Positions 63,690-64,000 of a DNA stretch of 64,000 nucleotides are shown here, piece by piece. The stretch is taken from the NCBI GenBank assembly GCA_003254905.1, contig QANU01075037.1, forward strand, positions 614,642 to 678,641, in the 5' to 3' direction. Position 1 is the stretch's first letter. The number at the start of each line of letters is the position of its first letter. The stretch comes from Nissolia schottii (taxonomy: Eukaryota; Streptophyta; Magnoliopsida; Fabales; Fabaceae). The translations under genes and the position numbers were made by a program. The notes below the pieces were generated by a model. The model worked only from the letters and a program-made list of their open reading frames with translations. It was not told the origin of the DNA and made no database searches.

Positions 63690-64000
63690 GTAATTAGCCA
63701 ACCAACGTTAAAGGGAAACGTGACCTGCTAATTAGACGATTGTTCAACCGCGAACACAATTAAACCAAACCACACAACAACGCACCTGGGTTGAAGCACG
63801 AATTGGGGGCTTTTGGAAGTTTGAATCACCAACCTTATAAAGAATATTGACAAGACAAGGTCTCACAAGAGCAAAAGAAGATATAAAAAAACTCTCACAA
63901 TGGGAGAAAGAATTCTGAAAATTCAGATTGTATTTCACTTCAAGGATGCCTTATGAATTACAAAGTTCTCCTATTTATAGGACTTATTAGAACCCTTTCA
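63690..64000 (-). repeat. LTR-like promoter region at the window edge
   Basis: On the minus strand CCTATAAATAGGAGAAC (complement of 63968-63984) is followed by a leader with GAATTCTTTCTCCC and later CAATTAAACC-type sequence, a layout seen in plant LTR R/U5 regions. The element would extend to the left and its start lies outside the window. The partner LTR is not seen here. Confidence 0.35.

Larger units (their letters stand above)
59650..64000. other. Gene-free AT-rich right flank
   Basis: No exon of a known family seen on either strand. Holds a piece resembling the 10480-10876 element near 60830-60960, a (CTAT)n tract, the tandem repeat at 63239-63415 and an LTR-like promoter at the edge. 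Confidence 0.5.

Noticed and set aside
63744..63938. 64-codon open frame at the right edge
   Set aside because: Low-complexity and no domain; more likely LTR leader sequence.

Overview
The window is nuclear DNA of a dicot plant: AT-rich, with intron-rich genes (GT/GC...AG junctions), plant-only protein families, and introns full of plant transposable elements. The repeat repertoire fits a legume, possibly Arachis, but the organism is an inference I cannot test here. Intron phases and protein ends were checked by hand for each gene, and all four close into uninterrupted reading frames.

Layout. (1) 908-13064, + strand: the 3' part (11 exons, 422 residues) of mitochondrial polyribonucleotide nucleotidyltransferase 2 (PNP2); the 5' part lies left of the window. 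Its 5.9-kb intron holds a small non-autonomous LTR element with a MITE nested in one LTR, and another intron holds a ~300-bp miniature LTR element. (2) 15559-17458: a 1.9-kb non-autonomous CACTA transposon with a 3-bp target duplication, followed at 17870-18240 by the 3' end of a dead copia element. (3) 19301-22782, + strand: a complete 6-exon gene for a tetraketide alpha-pyrone reductase 2-like protein (319 aa; sporopollenin pathway). (4) 22783-26679: intergenic DNA with a GC-rich LTR-like fragment and a LINE relic. (5) 26680-50606, - strand: a complete 27-exon organellar valyl-tRNA synthetase (979 aa) spread over 24 kb because its introns carry many nested elements. (6) 52802-59149, - strand: a complete 14-exon vacuolar-type cationic amino acid transporter (CAT2/CAT4 group, 636 aa). 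(7) 59150-64000: AT-rich intergenic DNA with a microsatellite, short tandem repeats and an LTR-like promoter at the right edge.

The genes do not form one pathway. PNP2 and the valyl-tRNA synthetase both serve organellar gene expression. The reductase acts in pollen-wall lipid chemistry, and CAT moves amino acids across the tonoplast. The reductase and synthetase genes are convergent; CAT and synthetase are tandem on the minus strand.

I see no clearly new biological system. The most interesting material is mobile: a 222-227-bp-LTR element family (two copies, both with 5-bp target duplications and no coding capacity), a ~270-300-bp miniature LTR family (three copies), and a five-layer insertion history inside single introns. 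Two GC-AG introns in the synthetase gene are also worth checking.
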